DNA of 64,000 nt from Cryphonectria parasitica EP155 (Eukaryota > Ascomycota > Sordariomycetes > Diaporthales > Cryphonectriaceae), in NCBI RefSeq assembly GCF_011745365.1, contig NW_024468911.1:3528759-3592758 (forward strand), in the 5' to 3' direction. The notes beneath the pieces were generated by a model. The model did not search any database, was not told where the DNA came from, and saw nothing but the letters and a program-made list of their open reading frames with translations. Within the stretch, counting starts at the first letter, position 1. Each line of letters opens with the position of its first letter. This document shows positions 36,704 to 47,166 of this stretch, one piece after another. The position numbers and the translations under genes were made by a program.

Positions 36704-38299
36704 ATGTTCGCGGTGAAAGGATGGTCCGTCTCAACAGAGAAGCTGAAGCCTGAGGTCGCCAGTGCGGCCCCAAACGCTCCCGGCCCCAAGAAGTCTAAGA
36801 AGAGGAAGAGACAGGCTGGGGCTGACCAGGTCACGTCCTCTAACGTGGCTGATCTTTGGGAGCAGGTCATGGAGCGCGAGAATGCCCAGACGCAGGCGGG
36901 AAAGCCTCAGCAGTCGCAGCCAGGGGAGAAGAAGGCGAAGAAGGATAAAAAGAAGCGGCAGAAGCTGGACTCGGACCCAGTACTACCTTTGGAGGAGAAA
37001 ATTGAGGCACATGGGAACGATAAGGCCTCCAAGCCTGATGACAAGGCGGCCAGGAAGGATGACAAGAAGGAGAAGGCAAAGAAGGACAGACAGATGCCCA
37101 AGGACGCCGCAGCGGCAGCAACAGCAGCCCCAGCGCCATCCGAGCAGGCCCTTGTGCCCTCAGTACCACCAGCACCACCAAAACTCACCCCTCTCCAGGC
37201 CTCGATGCGCGAGAAGCTGATCTCGGCACGCTTCCGCCACCTCAACGAGACGCTCTACACCCGGCCCTCTGCCGAAGCCCTCTCCCTCTTCGCCGGCTCT
37301 CCAGAGATGTTCACAGAGTACCACGAGGGTTTCCGGCGGCAGGTTGAGGTCTGGCCCGAGAACCCCGTCGAGGGCTACCTCACCGACATCCGCACAAGGG
37401 CTCGCGCCCGGCACCCGCCCAGGGACAGCAGCAGGAGAGCCGCCCCTGGGGAGAACGGCGCCGCCCCGCCCCAGCCGCAGGCGCACCTCCAGCCCCTCCC
37501 GCGCAACCGCACGACCAACGTCTGTACCATCGCCGACCTCGGCTGCGGAGACGCCCGGCTCGCCGCCGAGCTGCAGCGCGACAAGGGCAAGCTCCGCCTC
37601 GAGGTCCTCAGCTTCGATCTGCACAGCCCGTCCCCGCTCGTGACCAAGGCCGACATTGCCAACCTCCCGCTGGCAAACGGGTCCGTTGACGTCGCCGTAT
37701 TTTGCCTGGCGCTCATGGGCACTAACTGGGTCGACTTCATCGAGGAGGCCTACCGTGTCCTCCGGTGGAAAGGCGAGCTGTGGGTCGCGGAGATCAAGAG
37801 CCGGTTCGGCAGCGGCGCGGCTGGGCCTGGTGGCAAGAAGGGAGGCGGCGGCGGTCGTGTTGTAGAGCATAGCGTCGGGCACCGGCGCAAGCCGGCTGCG
37901 GGGAAGAAGATGGCGGGCGGCAAGGGCGCTGGCGAGGACGGCGCTGTGGACGAGAAGACGCTGCTGGTTGAGGTGGACGGCGTCGAGGACAACAGACAGC
38001 AGACGGACGTCTCGGCGTTCGTTGACGTTCTGAACAAGCGCGGGTTCATGCTGGTGGGCCAGGACCAGGGCCAGGGGGCGGCCGCCATCGACCTGAGCAA
38101 CAAGATGTTCGTCAAGATGCGGTTCATAAAGGCCGCGCCGGCCGTCAAGGGGAAATGTGTGCGGAAAGAGGTCGAGAACGACCGCAGCAAGCTTGGGGGG
38201 AAGCTGCCGACCATGGCCAAGAGGCCCAAGTTTATTGATGCGGAAGAGACGGTGGATGAGGCTGCGGTTTTGAAGCCTTGTGTATACAAGATCCGGTAG
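36704..38299 (+). CDS. RRP8: Ribosomal RNA-processing protein 8 (25S rRNA adenine-N1 methyltransferase)
   Basis: S-adenosylmethionine-dependent nucleolar enzyme that methylates adenine N1 in 25S rRNA and is needed for early pre-rRNA cleavage. Single exon, 531 aa. The first ~160 residues are Lys-rich and disordered (KKSKKRKRQ and repeated KKDK/KDDKK blocks), as expected for a nucleolar protein. The conserved core starts at LTPLQASMREKLISARFRHLNETLYT. The methyltransferase fold follows, with the SAM-binding VCTIADLGCGDARLA from about residue 275, then FDLHS, then FCLALMGTNWVDFIEEAYRVLRWKGELWVAEIKSRF. A Gly/Lys-rich insertion of about 50 residues separates this from the final strand segment GFMLVGQDQGQG. 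The insertion makes the protein longer than the yeast enzyme. It is convergent with DDI1. Confidence 0.95.
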   Translation: MFAVKGWSVSTEKLKPEVASAAPNAPGPKKSKKRKRQAGADQVTSSNVADLWEQVMERENAQTQAGKPQQSQPGEKKAKKDKKKRQKLDSDPVLPLEEKIEAHGNDKASKPDDKAARKDDKKEKAKKDRQMPKDAAAAATAAPAPSEQALVPSVPPAPPKLTPLQASMREKLISARFRHLNETLYTRPSAEALSLFAGSPEMFTEYHEGFRRQVEVWPENPVEGYLTDIRTRARARHPPRDSSRRAAPGENGAAPPQPQAHLQPLPRNRTTNVCTIADLGCGDARLAAELQRDKGKLRLEVLSFDLHSPSPLVTKADIANLPLANGSVDVAVFCLALMGTNWVDFIEEAYRVLRWKGELWVAEIKSRFGSGAAGPGGKKGGGGGRVVEHSVGHRRKPAAGKKMAGGKGAGEDGAVDEKTLLVEVDGVEDNRQQTDVSAFVDVLNKRGFMLVGQDQGQGAAAIDLSNKMFVKMRFIKAAPAVKGKCVRKEVENDRSKLGGKLPTMAKRPKFIDAEETVDEAAVLKPCVYKIR

Positions 38300-38671
38300 A
38301 CAAAGAGAAAGTACGACAGCAAATATCAGAAGAAAACAAGACACGACCAGCACAAGTGACAGTATAAGTAGACCCATGGTTTTGACAATATTAACCCGGG
38401 GCTATAATCTGCGCTTCTATGGCCTCCACTTGAGATGAGTACTCCTTACGGTTTCTTGTCCACATCTTGACGACAGGCTCACGAATATTCACAATGTATA
38501 CACCACTACCTTTTCCCTTTGGCATTACAGTACCTTCCATGTGGCTCTGTCCGCTATGCACATGCACATTGTCTCGAAGAAAGACAGCAAAAAAGAGAGG
38601 GATCACCGGTCACAATCATAAGGTTTCCCAGCTGTGATTGCGACGGTACTTGACGCTGAATGTCTTGTCGT
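38300..38671. other. Short intergenic region between convergent RRP8 and DDI1
   Basis: 3' flanks of both genes. No further feature was seen. Confidence 0.6.
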
Positions 38672-40359
38672 TCATTGGTCGAAGAGCAAGCCGGCGGCAT
38701 ACTCGACGTTGCCTCCAGTGGCGTGAAGGGCGTTGATAACCGCCTCTCTCGAGAATCCCAGCTGCACAAGCTGCTCGATGGCCTCGTTGGGGAAGCTCGG
38801 CTGTGCTTGCTCTGTTTGCTGTGCTTGCTGTGCTGGTTGCGCTGGCTGCTCTCGTGCCCGACTCGGTGGCCCCAGCAGTGCCGCAGCTAGTGGCGGAGGG
38901 GCGGGAGGTCCCGGTGCTGGCGATGTCGGGAGGGTTGCGGACAGGTCTGGATGTTGACGACGTGGTGTTCGGGATGGACCTGGAACTGGAGATGGTGTGA
39001 AGCCCGATGTTGACGACGACGAGGGTCCAGAGGCGCCAGGAGCCCCGGGGCCGGGGCTTGTGCCAACTTGAGAGACGGTTCCAGACTTGGCACCAATGGC
39101 CATACCACTCGGACCAGCAAGCTTCGGCTCCACGGCGAGAGCCTCCTCAACCTCCTTTGGGATATCTGCCTCGCCGAGGAACGGCACCTCGACACCCTGG
39201 ATCAAGAGCTTGTCCCTGCCGAGGTCGAGACAGGCCTGGTGCCGCTTGAGCATGTCGAGCCCCAGCAGGAGCTCGACGTTCTTCCCCTCCATGACGGTGA
39301 AGCTGCAGGGCAGGAAGAGGCTGCCAATCTTGATCTGTGCCGAGTGCACGCGGCCCATGATCATGGCCGTGCCGACACCCTTGGCTATGCCGGCGAACCG
39401 CTTGTCGACCAGGCGCATGATGTTGCAGGCTTCTGCGCACGCTGGAGACATGATGGTTGTCTGTGCACCAGAGTCCACAAGGGCCTTGAGCTTGTGGCCA
39501 TTGACCTCGACGTCGACGTAGAGCATGTGCACGCGGCCGAAGACTATGGCACCAAAAGGGTCAGTCAGTGATGATGAATAGTCGGACAGCCTTAGACCTG
39601 CCGCACAGCGAAACAGAGAGGGGGGAGGGATATGACTCACCTTCGGGGTTGTGCTCCATCGCATTCTGCAAGTTCTCCATGACCCTCTCCTGGCGGATCA
39701 TTTCTTCGATCTTTGCCTGTGCCTCGACGTCAAACGGGTCTGCATTCAGTGCTGCTATTTGCCGCTGTCTCTCGGCCTTGTCCCTGAACTCTCTGTCCGC
39801 GGCATTTCTGAACTCGGCGGCAAACTGCTGTGGGTCGTTGATGTGATCGGCCAGGCGCGGCTGTGTCCTGCGTAGCTCTGGTATCAACGAGGGGTTCCCC
39901 AGGAACTGCAGCCTGATGACCTCGGGATCCGTCTGCACCGCAGACCGCGGGGCGCCCGGCTGCTGCTGGTTCTGGGTAGAAGACCCAGCTTGGCCGCTGC
40001 TGGAGGAGTTATTGGTAGGTACACCGGTGCTCCCGCGCATGTCACGGACGTGGAGGGCGAGCATCTCGCCGTCGCCTATCGACAGCTCCTCCATGGTCTT
40101 GTTGTTGTCGGAGATCAGCCGGCCGTTGTGGTAGAGATGCTGGGCGGCGGGGTCGATATGGGTTTCGCCGTGGATGGAGCTGCGGAGGGCCTCGACGGTC
40201 ATCTCGGGAAAGACCTCGAGGGTGAGGAGGTCCTGGTCCTCCGCATCGGGATTCGTGATACTCAGCGTAATTCTCCTGTGGGGACACGAGGCTTGGTCAG
40301 CTTTCCAAGATATCCCCGACCAGACGACGGTAAACAAAGGGTCTGATGGGGGCCTACAT
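38672..40359 (-). CDS. DDI1: DNA damage-inducible protein 1: UBL, retroviral-like protease and UBA domains
   Basis: Ubiquitin-proteasome shuttle and aspartic protease. Segments 40358-40359 (AT), 39641-40275 and 38672-39543 give 502 aa. The start codon is split: AT at 40359-40358, intron 40276-40357 (GTAGGC donor, CTGAC branch-like site, CACAG acceptor), then G at 40275. This yields [10 protein letters not shown], the expected first strand of the ubiquitin-like domain. The upstream exon has no other in-frame ATG before a stop, so the split start is the best model. Intron 2 is 39544-39640. The UBL spans 1-75. The protease domain has the catalytic DSGAQTT (Asp about 236) and the [10 protein letters not shown] segment. 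A Pro/Ser-rich linker leads to a UBA domain (last ~40 residues, [16 protein letters not shown]), so this is the full three-domain form. Confidence 0.95.
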
Positions 40360-43242
40360 TGTAATCAAGTTCGTGTGAGTGACAGGGCAGGAGAGCCTGA
40401 GATCTCGCGAATGTCTTCGGAGTAAAGGAAAGGTTCAAGTCAAGCTTGTTGTGGAGGAGGAGGAGGTGGTGGTGGTAGTGGTAGCGGTGCGGGCATGACA
40501 ATGATTTATTACACCGATGGTCGCGAGAACGAACGTGTGGGTTCCCAACAAATACGTCAGCGGACGGGGAGCGGTAGTAGGAGGGGCACATTCAAACGGC
40601 TCACGGGCCTGTCCTTCAAGTTCTGGACCACCCAAGCAGCTGAAGGTGGGGCACCTTTAGTGGGTGGGGATAGGGCATGTACCAAAGTAGGGCGCTGTGG
40701 TGGGACCCAGGGGGCAATGCTGGTGACCTGCGGGAGGGTGCAAAGAGGTCCCTATTGGGGACGAGGCAAACAAGAAACAAATGACCACAGGAATAGCGAC
40801 CGTTCGAGACCATGCAGGCAACCGTAAATGTGTTCCATCTTCTCTACACCAGATCATCCGGCAGATAAAGAGACGAGCTGCATGCCTCATTCGCAAGTTT
40901 CTTAAACAAATGCTCCTCTATAGAAGGATGTGCTCTGGATAGAAGGCCTGAGGACGAGGTTTTAAAAGATGGTAGGCGTGTCGGGCTAGGGCTCGTAGAG
41001 GCTGACAGGGCCTCCACCAGACCAATCCAGCGCCTGTGGTTCCCCCTGGACCCGAAGCTAAGTAGTAAGAAAGCGGCAGAGTACAGTATGGTGCAACGTT
41101 AGAGCTGGGGCACGTCCGGGGCTGATGCGAGCTTCCGATCTCCGTGTACCCCTGTGCCCGGGAGATATCCTTTGATCGTGAAACGCAGCCTTGGAGGTCC
41201 CTTTCTTGAAAGCGGCCAGGAGACACGAAAGTGCCAATCACGTAGAACTCCGATAGGCTGCAGGACCAGACATGAGGAAGATGTATTATACAATATACTA
41301 CTGTCTCAACCAATGAGGTAATTTGTTAGTCTGTTATATATACGAGTAACGAAAGACTGGTGGTAACCGGTATACAATTGTAGAACCTCTTTAATCTGAT
41401 CCCCTCACACAACTCTCTCCTCATCTTGAAATCTACTTTTCACTGGCCAAGATTGGAAGTGGTGTGAGGGGCCAGGTCGTTCCATCTGTTTGTTTTTCTT
41501 TCTCTTCTTCTTTTCCCTCGACGCACGCTGCTGCCCAACTCCTGCCGATCACCTCAACCTTTTTCCAACATCACTAAAGCATGCATCGCTGCTACTAATC
41601 TTTTCAGCCCTCTCTATCTAATTAACTATTTCGTCCAGCATTGCCATTCTGAGCTACCTGCATAGAATACCACCAAACCTAACAAGAGCCGACCGTTGCA
41701 CGCTTCCCATGTCTTGCAGCTCCCCCTCTTCTTCCTCGCGCCAAGCCCTTGAGGGGAAGATGCGAATAGGCAGGGTTGGTTTTTTTTTAAGGGTAAAAAC
41801 CCAGTACCTCTATTTTCTCTCCCTCTTTCTACCTTGTCAATCTGGTCGTACTATGGTACCTGCTGCAGACCGGTCTGCTCGTTTCTGGCCTGCGGGCTAT
41901 GCCGTGCATATTCCGACTTGCAGAAGCGCAGACCAACATGGATAAGCCATTGAAACGTACTATGGTAGACAAGCAAAAGAGCCCGACTGGGAGGGTCGAT
42001 CAATGGATCAGGATTGGTCAGCCTCAGAAGCGAGTTTAATCTTTGGGTGGGGGAAGGGAAGAGGTGGGGGGGGGGGGAGGTAACGGGATCAGAGTTGCGA
42101 ATGATGAAGGGGAGACGAGCACAAGCGCCCCCTGCCCCGGCCATTCTCGCAAAAAGAACTTCTTCTGATGTGCTCGAGGTTGCGTGGCAGGCGGCAAAAG
42201 TGAAGGAGAAGAAAATGGAAAGAAAATCTTATTCCCAGACATAGACAAGAGTGAGTGAGTGAGTGACCGACTGGTCCTATTCCCAAGCCAGTCTATCTTA
42301 TCCTTCAACGACCTGTATAGGTAAAGTGGAACTCCTGGTTATAGGCTCTCGTCCGTCCTCTCTAGTCGCCTGTGCCGGGTACAGGGGTAACAAGCCTCGT
42401 GACTGCACTAAGCCCCACTGCCGGGGCGATCAAGAAGAGTCTCTCCAAGATGACCGCAAGAGGCCATGTAGATCCGTCCGATGGGTCACGCTGGCCGGCC
42501 TGCATATTTCTTATTTCTTTATTCCTACTTCGTTTTGTATTTCTTCCAAAGCGAACGAGTGAATATGATTGATTGATTGTCTCTAAGGAGTCTCTGGGTG
42601 TCTTATCAAGACATCCGCGTATTGAAAATTTTGAAGCTCTCAAGAGAAGGAAAGAATACCCTGGTGCTATCTGGTCATCCTCGACCTTGGCTCCCCTCCT
42701 CGCGTCTCGGAGAACCTCGATTGACTGAATCGTAAACCTCTCCTATCACGTCGACACAGCAATTGCGCTGGGGGGTTGACTGCCCCTGCGGTGCACCTTT
42801 CTGCGAGACACCCTTTAGGGAAGACGAGCATACCACCTCCATCTCAAGGAAAACTCCAGGTCTATCGAGCACAATCGTCCCACGTGCTGCCTCGCTTCCC
42901 CACCCCCCCCCCCCATTCTCTCCACACTATCAACCCGTCCTGCGGTCCCACACGGCATTCGAACCTCGAATACCTTCTTTCCCCACATCCCTGCTGTCTC
43001 GCGACTACGTCAACCCACGGGTCGAGATACTTCCCAAGGAATCAACAACCTTAGGTGTCTCGGTCTGGAACAACTCGGCCTCTGCGTCAATTCGTCATTC
43101 CAGGACAGAAGTTAGCAAGGTCGTTGCACAGACCTTCGCCTGTCTCATCCAAGACACGCATCCTTCCTCCCCCCAGAGGGTTTTTCAACGGTTCAACACA
43201 ATAACCTGGGTCGCATGCAGTAGTGAGCAACAGCAGCAAGCC
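40360..43242. other. Intergenic region between divergent DDI1 and GNAT genes
   Basis: Holds the DDI1 5' leader (left) and the promoter/leader of the acetyltransferase gene (right). A GC-rich stretch at 40950-41110 looked RNA-like at first but matches no RNA family I know. Simple G and C runs occur at about 42066-42078 and 42906-42914. In the right part, a frame in phase with the acetyltransferase is open from 42763. Confidence 0.5.
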
Positions 43243-44377
43243 ATGGCTCCAGACTCAAAGGGCTATGGCCCCTCGACAGCCGCAAAGTCACTCAAGGACC
43301 TTATCAAGAGCGAGAACGTGGAGGCCTTTGACGAGGATGACGAGGATGTGGACGACGACTTCGCCGAGCTGCAGCGCATCCAGAGCGCCAAGCGTCGCGA
43401 GGCCAAAGACATGTCCCACAAGTCTCGCATCCAGGAGGTCCTAGGCATGACCTTTTCTCCCAACATCCGCCCTCTGGGTATTTCTGACTTGCAGTCCGTC
43501 ATCATGCTCGAGAAGGCCTCCATGCCCAAACCTGAGCACCAAGCCACGCCCGACAAGGTTCGTCGATATCAAATTTAGGAAGGAAGGAAGGAAGAAAGAA
43601 GAAGCTCCTGACGGGATGGGGATCCTGGGTTGTTGGGTCTCTTTTTCTTTCCCTCTTTCTTTCTCTGTTTCTTCTTTTTCTCCCGCCCTCTCTTTTCTTG
43701 CTTCGATGGGCCTAACGTGTGTCACAGTTCGAGTATCGCCTCACCGTGTGCCCCGAGCTGAGCATGGGTATCTTCCTCACCGTTGTCCCGAGCCAGATTG
43801 AGGACACCGACATCTTCGCGACTTTCGATGCGGCTCACCCCGTGGAAACGGATCGCCCCGACCAGGCCAAGAGCGTCCTGTTGGCCCACATCGTCGCCAC
43901 GGCCTCCAACTCCAATACTGTCCTGGACAGTGACATGGAGATTCCTGCCGACTGGAAGACGTGCAAGGGCAAGGACACCGGCGGAAAGGGCCATTTGGAG
44001 GGCGGTCATACTGTCTGTCTACACACTTTGGCCGTCTCGCCCAAGCTGCAGGGCTGCGGCCTCGGCAAGCTCGTCATGAAGGCCTTCCTCCAGCGGATGA
44101 AGAACATCGGCTTCGACCGTGTCGCTCTTCTCTGCCAGGATGTACGCTTACCCCCCCCCCCCTCTCCCTTTCTCACTTTCTCATGAGCTGGTTTAAGGCG
44201 CGCGGGGAGAGACCTCTACTGACGCTCCAGGGCTAGTACCTCGTGGGCTATTATGAGCGCTTCGGGTACAAGCACGCAGGCAAGAGCAAAGTCCAATTCG
44301 GTGGAGGAGGCTGGCATGACATGGTCTTTGATTTGGGAGCAGTCTCCACTCCTCCCGAGGATGCTTCGTCTTCCTAG
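43243..44377 (+). CDS. GNAT-family acetyltransferase, AANAT/Paa1-like
   Basis: Probably acetylates an aryl-alkylamine or polyamine with acetyl-CoA. Exons 43243-43557, 43728-44141 and 44237-44377 give 289 aa from the ATG at 43243 (context GCCATGG). Intron 1 has an uncommon GTTCGT donor and intron 2 a GTACGC donor. The N-terminal ~75 residues are acidic and Lys-rich. The GNAT core starts at FSPNIRPLGISDLQSVIMLE. The acetyl-CoA loop is LAVSPKLQGCGLGKLVMKAFL (Q-x-x-G-x-G). The last strand and helix are YLVGYYERFGYKHAGKS. The long insertion between strands and the FGYKHAGKS ending fit fungal AANAT-like proteins related to yeast Paa1. An in-frame ATG at 42763 would add 160 low-complexity residues. 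I think that is leader sequence. It is convergent with URA5. Confidence 0.88.
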
Positions 44378-44728
44378 ATTCGCATCTGCATTGCATCTGC
44401 ATTGCACGCCATTCGAAAAGGCGAACCTCTCGTGTGGGTCTCAACTCATTCTCTCAAGATTCCCCCACCACCCCCCTAGCCAACCTGCTAACCGCCTTTG
44501 CTTCCAGGAAATTTTGGGAGTTCATGGCTCTCGGGTAAATTTTGAGGATCTGATCTGCATCGGCTGCTGGCGAGGCGTTAAGGATGTTGGCATTCCGATC
44601 ATATCGAGACTTTGAGACTTACTCTAGTTCAGGGATAGACGGACATGGAGTATTTAAGAGGATAAAAAATGGGACTTACTTGGCCGGAACATGCTAGGCG
44701 TCATCATGGGAACGAGGGGCCAGTGTGT
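44378..44728. other. Intergenic region between convergent GNAT gene and URA5
   Basis: 3' flanks only. A repeated GCATTGCATCTG/GCATTGCA motif lies just after the acetyltransferase stop codon. Confidence 0.6.
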
Positions 44729-45442
44729 TCAGTCACTGGCCTTGAACTTGGTCCGGTACTCCTCTATGCTCTTGATAGTCTCTGCTGACGTCAAACTCTT
44801 GTTCTTGATGCCGTCAATGATGTCGTCCAGGGTCAGGATCGCAAAGACGGGCGCGCCGAGCTCCTTGCGCAGCTCACCCATCGCGCTGGGCATGGGCTTG
44901 CTGTCGTCTCCATCAGGCGAGGTCAGCTTCTCCATACGGTCCACCGCGACCACGATGCCAGCCACGGTCCCGCCCTCCTTGCGGATCTTCTCGATGGCTT
45001 CCCTCTTGGCCGTGCCGGCGGTGATTACATCGTCGATGATGAGCACCCTCTTGCCCTTGAGCGGCGCACCGACGATGTTGCCGCCCTCGCCGTGGTCCTT
45101 GGCTTCCTTGCGGTCGAACGAGCACAGCGTGTCCGCGTGCGAGGCCGGGTCCAGCTCACCCAACTTGAGATTAGTCAGCGTCGCGAGGGGTATGCCTTTG
45201 TAGGCCGGACCGAAGACGATGTCGAAGTCGAAGCCGGGAATCTGCGTACGCGCCTCGATGATAGCCTTTGCAAAGGCGGTGCCGATGGCGCTCTGGAGTT
45301 TCGAGGTGTAAAAGTCACCCGCATTGAAGAAGTAGGGCGATATGCGCTTTGACTTCAGCTCAAAACTGCCAAACTTGAGAACTCCACCCTCAAGAGCAGC
45401 CTGGAGGAACTCGGCCTTGTAAGGAGCAAGAGTGCTGGACAT
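44729..45442 (-). CDS. URA5: Orotate phosphoribosyltransferase
   Basis: Converts orotate and PRPP to orotidine monophosphate, the fifth step of pyrimidine synthesis. Single exon, 237 aa, from the ATG at 45442. An in-frame extension to 45475 is weaker and not needed. The PRPP-binding signature [13 protein letters not shown] sits at 133-145, with the two acidic residues in place. Upstream are [10 protein letters not shown] and the [11 protein letters not shown] segment that contacts orotate and PRPP, and the [12 protein letters not shown] flexible loop with catalytic Lys. Length and motif spacing match fungal Ura5/Ura10. Nothing unusual. Confidence 0.97.
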   Translation of the reverse strand: MSSTLAPYKAEFLQAALEGGVLKFGSFELKSKRISPYFFNAGDFYTSKLQSAIGTAFAKAIIEARTQIPGFDFDIVFGPAYKGIPLATLTNLKLGELDPASHADTLCSFDRKEAKDHGEGGNIVGAPLKGKRVLIIDDVITAGTAKREAIEKIRKEGGTVAGIVVAVDRMEKLTSPDGDDSKPMPSAMGELRKELGAPVFAILTLDDIIDGIKNKSLTSAETIKSIEEYRTKFKASD

Positions 45443-47166
45443 CTTGTAGTGCTGGTAAAAAAAAAAGGAGTGCAAACTATGCTATGGTGTATTGTTACAT
45501 GAAAAATCACACTTTTTTTTTTTTGGGACCCCTAGGAGGGTCTGTTAACGACGCGGGGTTGTACTGTGCTCGCCTTCTTCTACCCCTGCACCCTAGTGGG
45601 AGCCTTACTGTATCGATAAGCAGTAGTGCTGTGAGTGATCAGCCTCCCTAGATGGCTGATTTTAGCTCTGGCGATTTGAGTATGCATCGAGTACTTTTAC
45701 GTACCAGCCAAACAAAATGTATTTTGAGGTCCAATGTCCAGGTTCGCTTTGATATAGTTCATTGCTACCTACTGACAGCATGCGCATGCCCTCATCAAAA
45801 GCAAAGTGCAATGGCCACCACTTGACAGCCTCAGAACACTCAGTTTGCTGCTTGACAGTCATTTCCACTAGGAAATATTTGAATCCTAAGGTATATATGT
45901 TATCTACACAGTGAATTCTGTTGACAGCAACACGGAAAGGATACACCACAATCACCACTACCACATCCCACTTGGGTCAGATCACCTCCACAATCACTGG
46001 CATGCCACTCGGGATTTCTGCGAGGATTCTTTCTAGACCCTCCAGCCCCTACAGCATCTAGGATTTCTGACTTCACTGGTGCTGAGGAGGCTCGGGTTCT
46101 CATACCTGCATTCCGCCAACCTGTCTGTGTCTTTGTCAGTTTAGATTCATATGTAGATAGATACTTCTAAGCTTTGATTCTTGATGTACAACTCGGTAAC
46201 TCTTCTCTTCCTCAAGCAACCACAAATACCATCCTGGAGACCATCCACAAGCCATTGCAGAGTTTATCATCATCACTATCAATGTAAAATATTTACTCTC
46301 GGCTATCCTCAAAGTCACCACCACATTCCTCACCATTGTTCAATTCCCTCTCCACTGAAGGCCAGCACGAAGGGCCCGTGATCAGTGCTCGCAGTCAGAG
46401 GCCTCTGCCAGTCCAAGGTTGGAGGAAAAAATTGAATGCCAAGTATCCCCATCGTTCCATACCAATACCTCCTTGTATCGAGTTAGAACAGCTTGGATTA
46501 TCATACATTAACACGAAGCTACAGACACACAATCCTGACACACTGTCAACATACTGTCGAGATACTGTCAACGTTGATGGATCGAGACATACAGTCTCAA
46601 AGAAATTGTCGGTCCACATACATCAAATTCCACGGGCAATACTCTCGCAAGCATACAGCTCTGTCCCCAATTCCATATACCTGAATCTTTGAATACAGAA
46701 TCTGGTGTTGTGTCCAATGCTCAGGAATCGATCATGAGAGAACACCAAATCATACCAATACAGTGTGGCGTCCGAATCATCACCGTGTCTCAGCGAAGAA
46801 AAAAAGTTCTCCACAGACCCCTAGCATCTTATCTCTTATCGCCGGTAGTGCCAAAGTCCCTGCCATTTTCCTCCCCGCTGAACTTTGGGAACTTTTTTCT
46901 ACAGACTTTTTTTCGGGCCTGCATCTTGGCCACTGAGCTGCATCTCATCAGGGTTTTTACGATTTACCCTCTTTGACTGGCTATTTGGGAAGCAGCTCGG
47001 CGTCCTTTTCAACCGACAGCTTCATCATCGGTTTCGCGCTCATCACATATTCAGGCCTCCGACTCCTCGCCCAAAGTTTTGCCACGCTCCGCTACCTTAC
47101 CGCCACCCTCATCACCGTCGGCCGCTATAGTAGGCCTGACGGTCACTCTTGTCAACGTCCGTTAAG
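45443..47166. other. Intergenic region between divergent URA5 and NOG1
   Basis: About 1.7 kb, relatively A/T-rich at 45480-46700, with no frame that resembles a protein family. The section next to NOG1 (46850-47160) is richer in C/T and probably its promoter and leader. Confidence 0.55.

Noticed and set aside
37160..38377. 405-codon frame on the - strand across RRP8
   Set aside because: It is the mirror of the RRP8 coding frame. Its translation is Val/Leu/Glu-rich without family features.
40950..41110. Possible 5S rRNA or tRNA-like gene
   Set aside because: A GAAGCTAAG word and GC-rich stems suggested 5S rRNA, but the flanking bases do not match the fungal 5S consensus and no complete fold or internal promoter boxes are visible.
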